64,000 nt of DNA from Alterinioella nitratireducens (lineage in GTDB: Bacteria; Pseudomonadota; Alphaproteobacteria; Rhodobacterales; Rhodobacteraceae): the NCBI RefSeq assembly GCF_013155465.1, contig NZ_JABJVX010000003.1:340186-404185 (forward strand), in the 5' to 3' direction. Shown piece by piece: positions 61,278 to 64,000 of this stretch. The notes under the pieces are model-generated. The model saw only the letters and a program-made list of their open reading frames with translations. It did not search any database and was not told where the DNA came from. The position numbers and the translations under genes were made by a program. Each line of letters begins with the position of its first letter. Within the stretch, counting starts at the first letter, position 1.

Positions 61278-62612
61278 ATGACATGGACGCGTAACGATTT
61301 CCCCGAAGGCTTCCTCTTCGGGGCGGCGACATCCTCCTACCAGATCGAGGGGCATGGCATGGGCGGCGCGGGGCCGACCCATTGGGACAGTTTCGCCGCC
61401 ACGCCGGGCAATGTCGTGCGGGCCGAGGATGGCGCGCGCGCCTGCGATCACTACACCCGCTGGCCCGAGGATCTGGACCTTCTGCGCGATCTCAATGTCG
61501 ATATCTACCGCTTCTCGACCTCCTGGGCGCGGGTCTTGCCCGAGGGGACCGGCACGCCCAATCCGGAGGGGCTGGATTTCTACGACCGGCTGGTCGATGG
61601 CATGCTGGAACGCGGCTTGAAGCCCGCCGCGACGCTCTACCATTGGGAATTGCCGCAACCGCTGGCCGACAGGGGCGGCTGGCGCAACCGCGATATCGCG
61701 GGCTGGTTCGCCGAGTTCACCGAAACCATCATGGGGCGGATCGGCGACCGCCTCTGGTCCGCCGCCCCGATAAATGAGCCCTGGTGCGTCAGCTGGCTCA
61801 GCCATTTCGAGGGCCATCACGCGCCGGGGATGCGCGACATCCGCGCCACCGCCCGCGCCATGCATCACGTGTTGCTGGCGCATGGCCGCGCGATCGAGGT
61901 CATGCGCGGCCTCGGGCTGTCAAACCTGGGCGGTGTGTTCAACCTGGAATGGGCCGATCCGGCCGACCCGGACAACCCGGCCGATGTCGCAGCCGCCGCG
62001 CGCTATGACGCGATCTATAACCGCTTCTTCCTGGGCGGCGTCTTTCAGGGGCATTACCCGGCGGAGGTGCTGGAAGGGCTGGAGCCGCATCTGCCGCAAG
62101 GCTGGCAGGACGATTTCGCCACGATCACCCAACCGCTCGACTGGGTCGGCCTGAATTACTACACCCGCAAGCTGATTGCCGCCGCCCCCGGCCCCTGGCC
62201 TGGGCTGACAGAGGTGCAAGGCCCCCTGCCCAAGACCCAGATGGGGTGGGAGGTCTGCCCCGAGGCGCTCTACCGGTTCATCATGCGCGTGGCCAATACC
62301 CATGCGCCCGACCTGCCCATCTATGTCACCGAGAACGGCATGGCCAATGCCGACCGGTTGCAAGGGGGCGTGATCGACGACCCAGAGAGGCTGGCCTATC
62401 TCGATGCGCATCTGGCGCAATGCCGCCGCGCCATCGCCGACGGGGCCGACCTGCGCGGCTACATCATCTGGTCGCTTCTGGACAATTACGAATGGGCCCT
62501 GGGCTATGAAAAGCGCTTCGGCCTCGTTCATGTCGATTTCGAAAGCTTGAAGCGCACCCCGAAAGCGTCCTATCACGCGCTTGAGCGCGCTTTGCGCCGA
62601 AAGGGCGGATGA
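61278..62612 (+). CDS. beta-glucosidase (GH1)
   Basis: The 444-residue enzyme has FPEGFLFGAATSSYQIEG at the start, acid/base E167 (PINEPWC) and nucleophile E352 (YVTENGM). It lacks a signal peptide. It broadens the unit to beta-glucosides. It overlaps glucokinase by 4 bp. Confidence 0.93.
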   Translation: MTWTRNDFPEGFLFGAATSSYQIEGHGMGGAGPTHWDSFAATPGNVVRAEDGARACDHYTRWPEDLDLLRDLNVDIYRFSTSWARVLPEGTGTPNPEGLDFYDRLVDGMLERGLKPAATLYHWELPQPLADRGGWRNRDIAGWFAEFTETIMGRIGDRLWSAAPINEPWCVSWLSHFEGHHAPGMRDIRATARAMHHVLLAHGRAIEVMRGLGLSNLGGVFNLEWADPADPDNPADVAAAARYDAIYNRFFLGGVFQGHYPAEVLEGLEPHLPQGWQDDFATITQPLDWVGLNYYTRKLIAAAPGPWPGLTEVQGPLPKTQMGWEVCPEALYRFIMRVANTHAPDLPIYVTENGMANADRLQGGVIDDPERLAYLDAHLAQCRRAIADGADLRGYIIWSLLDNYEWALGYEKRFGLVHVDFESLKRTPKASYHALERALRRKGG

Positions 62613-63559
62613 TGAGTTCGACGCTATCCCTCGTGGCCGATATCGGCGGCACCAACACCCGCGTGGCGCTAGCCGAGGGGGCGAGCGTGCGCGTGGACAG
62701 CGTGCGCCGCTACAAGAACGCAGGGTTCGCGGGGCTCTCGCCGGTGCTGGAGGCCTATCTGGCCGAGCTGGCCCCCGGCAACCTGACCGGAGCCTGCGTC
62801 GCCGTGGCGGGCCCGGTGCGCGACGGGGTCGGCCAGATGACCAACCTCGACTGGCGCATCGACCGGACCGATCTGGGCCAGGTCACGGGTGCTGCGAACC
62901 TCGCGGTGCTGAACGACCTTCAGGCGCAGGGCCATGCTGTGGGGCAAGTGACCGAGGGCGATCTGATCCGCCTGTTGCCGCAGCCCCCGGCCTCGCCCCA
63001 GGCGGCCAAGCTGGTGGTGGGCCTCGGCACCGGGTTCAACGCGGCGCCGATCTATGACACCAGGGCTGGTCGCTTCGTGCCGCCGTCCGAATGCGGTCAC
63101 ATCACCCTGCCCCGCTCCTCCGATGCGCTGGCCGCCCTGGCCGCCGACCTGACCGACGGGCGCGGTTTCGCCGCCGTGGAGGAGGCGCTGTCGGGCCGCG
63201 GCATCGTGGCGGTTCACAAGCACCTGCACGGCGTGCGCCTCACCAGCACCGAGATCATGGACCGGCTGGAGGCAGGCGACGCAGCCGCCCGCGCCACCGC
63301 GCGGCTCTTCACCCAGGCGCTCGGCACCGTGATGGGGGATCTTGCGCTCATCCACCTGCCGTTCGGCGGCATCTACCTGGTCGGCGGCATGGCCCGCGCC
63401 ATCGCGCCCTGGCTGCAAGAGCTGGATTTCGCCCCCGCCTTCCGCGCCAAGGGCCGCTTTGCCCGCTTCATGGACCAGTTCGGCATCGCGGTGGTGACCG
63501 ACGATTACGCCGCCCTCTCGGGCTGCGCCGCGCATCTCGATCACCTGCCCGCCGGGTAG
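62609..63559 (+). CDS. glk: glucokinase
   Basis: The 316-residue ROK-unrelated Glk-type kinase has LVADIGGTNTRVALAEG (phosphate loop), LNDLQAQGHAVG, GLGTGFNAAPIY and PSECGHITLP. It phosphorylates the glucose released by the two glucosidases. Two ATGs in a row allow start 62609 or 62612. Confidence 0.93.
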   Translation: MMSSTLSLVADIGGTNTRVALAEGASVRVDSVRRYKNAGFAGLSPVLEAYLAELAPGNLTGACVAVAGPVRDGVGQMTNLDWRIDRTDLGQVTGAANLAVLNDLQAQGHAVGQVTEGDLIRLLPQPPASPQAAKLVVGLGTGFNAAPIYDTRAGRFVPPSECGHITLPRSSDALAALAADLTDGRGFAAVEEALSGRGIVAVHKHLHGVRLTSTEIMDRLEAGDAAARATARLFTQALGTVMGDLALIHLPFGGIYLVGGMARAIAPWLQELDFAPAFRAKGRFARFMDQFGIAVVTDDYAALSGCAAHLDHLPAG

Positions 63560-63632
63560 CCCAGATTTTTTCACCTCAAGGCGCGCGCCCCCTTGCACCC
63601 GGCAACGTCCTTGCGCTATTGCGCTTCGGCAC

Positions 63633-63722
63633 GGAGAGGTGGCCGAGTGGTCGAAGGCGCACGCCTGGAAAGTGTGTAGGCGGGAAACCGTCTCCAGGGT
63701 TCGAATCCCTGTCTCTCCGCCA
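63633..63722 (+). tRNA. tRNA-Ser (GGA)
   Basis: 90-nt class II tRNA with encoded CCA: acceptor GGAGAGG/TCTCTCC, anticodon loop CTGGAAA (GGA), variable arm and T-loop TTCGAAT. The 278 bp after it (63723 to the window end) show no coding frame I can support, only a small hairpin CACGG/CCGTG near 63760. Confidence 0.96.
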
Positions 63723-64000
63723 TTATCCCCATTGCGAACCAGTGACACCGCCCTGACGGGCACGGATTTTTCCGTGTTATCAAAGTGGTTTGCGAGGTCT
63801 GACCGTACCTCATAGACGCGCCGCCTCGCCGAGTCTGGGCTCAGGATGCGCCTCTGTCTCAGTTTGGGCGAACCTCACCCTTTGCGGTTCGGTCCACTTT
63901 TGGCATTACTTTTCAATGGCCTGCCTGCGAACCCCGCCAAAACCCTAACGTGCGTTCCGAACGACATCGATGGCAACATAGCCAGAACACGCGGTAGGCG

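Overview
The window reads as chromosomal DNA of a free-living alphaproteobacterium of the Rhodobacteraceae (Roseobacter group). The evidence is the very GC-rich, densely packed coding with frequent ATGA/GTGA start-stop overlaps, the alphaproteobacterial gene types (fused indolepyruvate:ferredoxin oxidoreductase, four-subunit sarcosine oxidase, an AglEFGAK alpha-glucoside uptake operon, a Hint-domain protein, a DUF1638 protein), and an intergenic repeat of a kind I associate with this family. No phage, transposon, integrase or CRISPR array is visible. Most of it is core genome; the novelty lies in RNA genes, repeats, operators and gene decay.

Layout. 1-8.5 kb: DUF1638 protein, SufE, a lipoprotein, RNase D, purN-purM, tryptophan 2,3-dioxygenase, a CAT-anticodon tRNA, an EnvZ-like kinase, an MBL-fold hydrolase and tRNA-Asn. 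8.6-20.2 kb: fused IorAB, a divergent LysR regulator, an sRNA candidate, purL, bolA-grxD (Fe-S handling), then der-bamB-YfgM-like on the minus strand. 20.2-25.4 kb: an RND efflux adaptor and permease behind a promoter framed by two near-identical operators; the permease carries a one-base frameshift. 25.4-32.8 kb: a hairpin cluster, an Atm1-type ABC exporter, a LysM protein, a LOG-family phosphoribohydrolase, a host-attachment family protein, a decayed sodB fragment, a blue-copper protein and intact sodB.

33.0-45.5 kb: a TupA-like ATP-grasp protein; the sarcosine oxidase operon (soxB, two small single-span membrane proteins, soxD, soxA, soxG); ruvX with a tiny upstream reading frame; DUF1289; a PaaG-like hydratase; a Hint protein; a HerA-like ATPase; and a 0.5-kb intergenic region with two further sRNA candidates. 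45.5-51.8 kb: an IalB-family protein, an lpxD/acyl carrier protein/ketosynthase/ACT-domain cluster, an L,D-transpeptidase and a YcbK-like protein (envelope building). 51.9-63.6 kb: a PfkB sugar kinase, an SDR dehydrogenase, the aglKAGFE operon, divergent lacI-type regulator, GH1 glucosidase and glucokinase, together a complete glucoside uptake, hydrolysis and phosphorylation unit under two identical LacI-type operators. A tRNA-Ser lies near the right edge.

The most interesting signals are: (i) two sRNA candidates 32 kb apart with the same design (5' hairpin, unpaired CCUCCCUGUU segment, terminator); (ii) a third RNA next to one of them with an 8-nt perfect complement of that segment; (iii) a two-part intergenic repeat with conserved spacing; (iv) a sodB relic 1.1 kb from intact sodB; and (v) the frameshifted RND pump. 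All functional names rest on motif and family recognition by eye; no database search was run.
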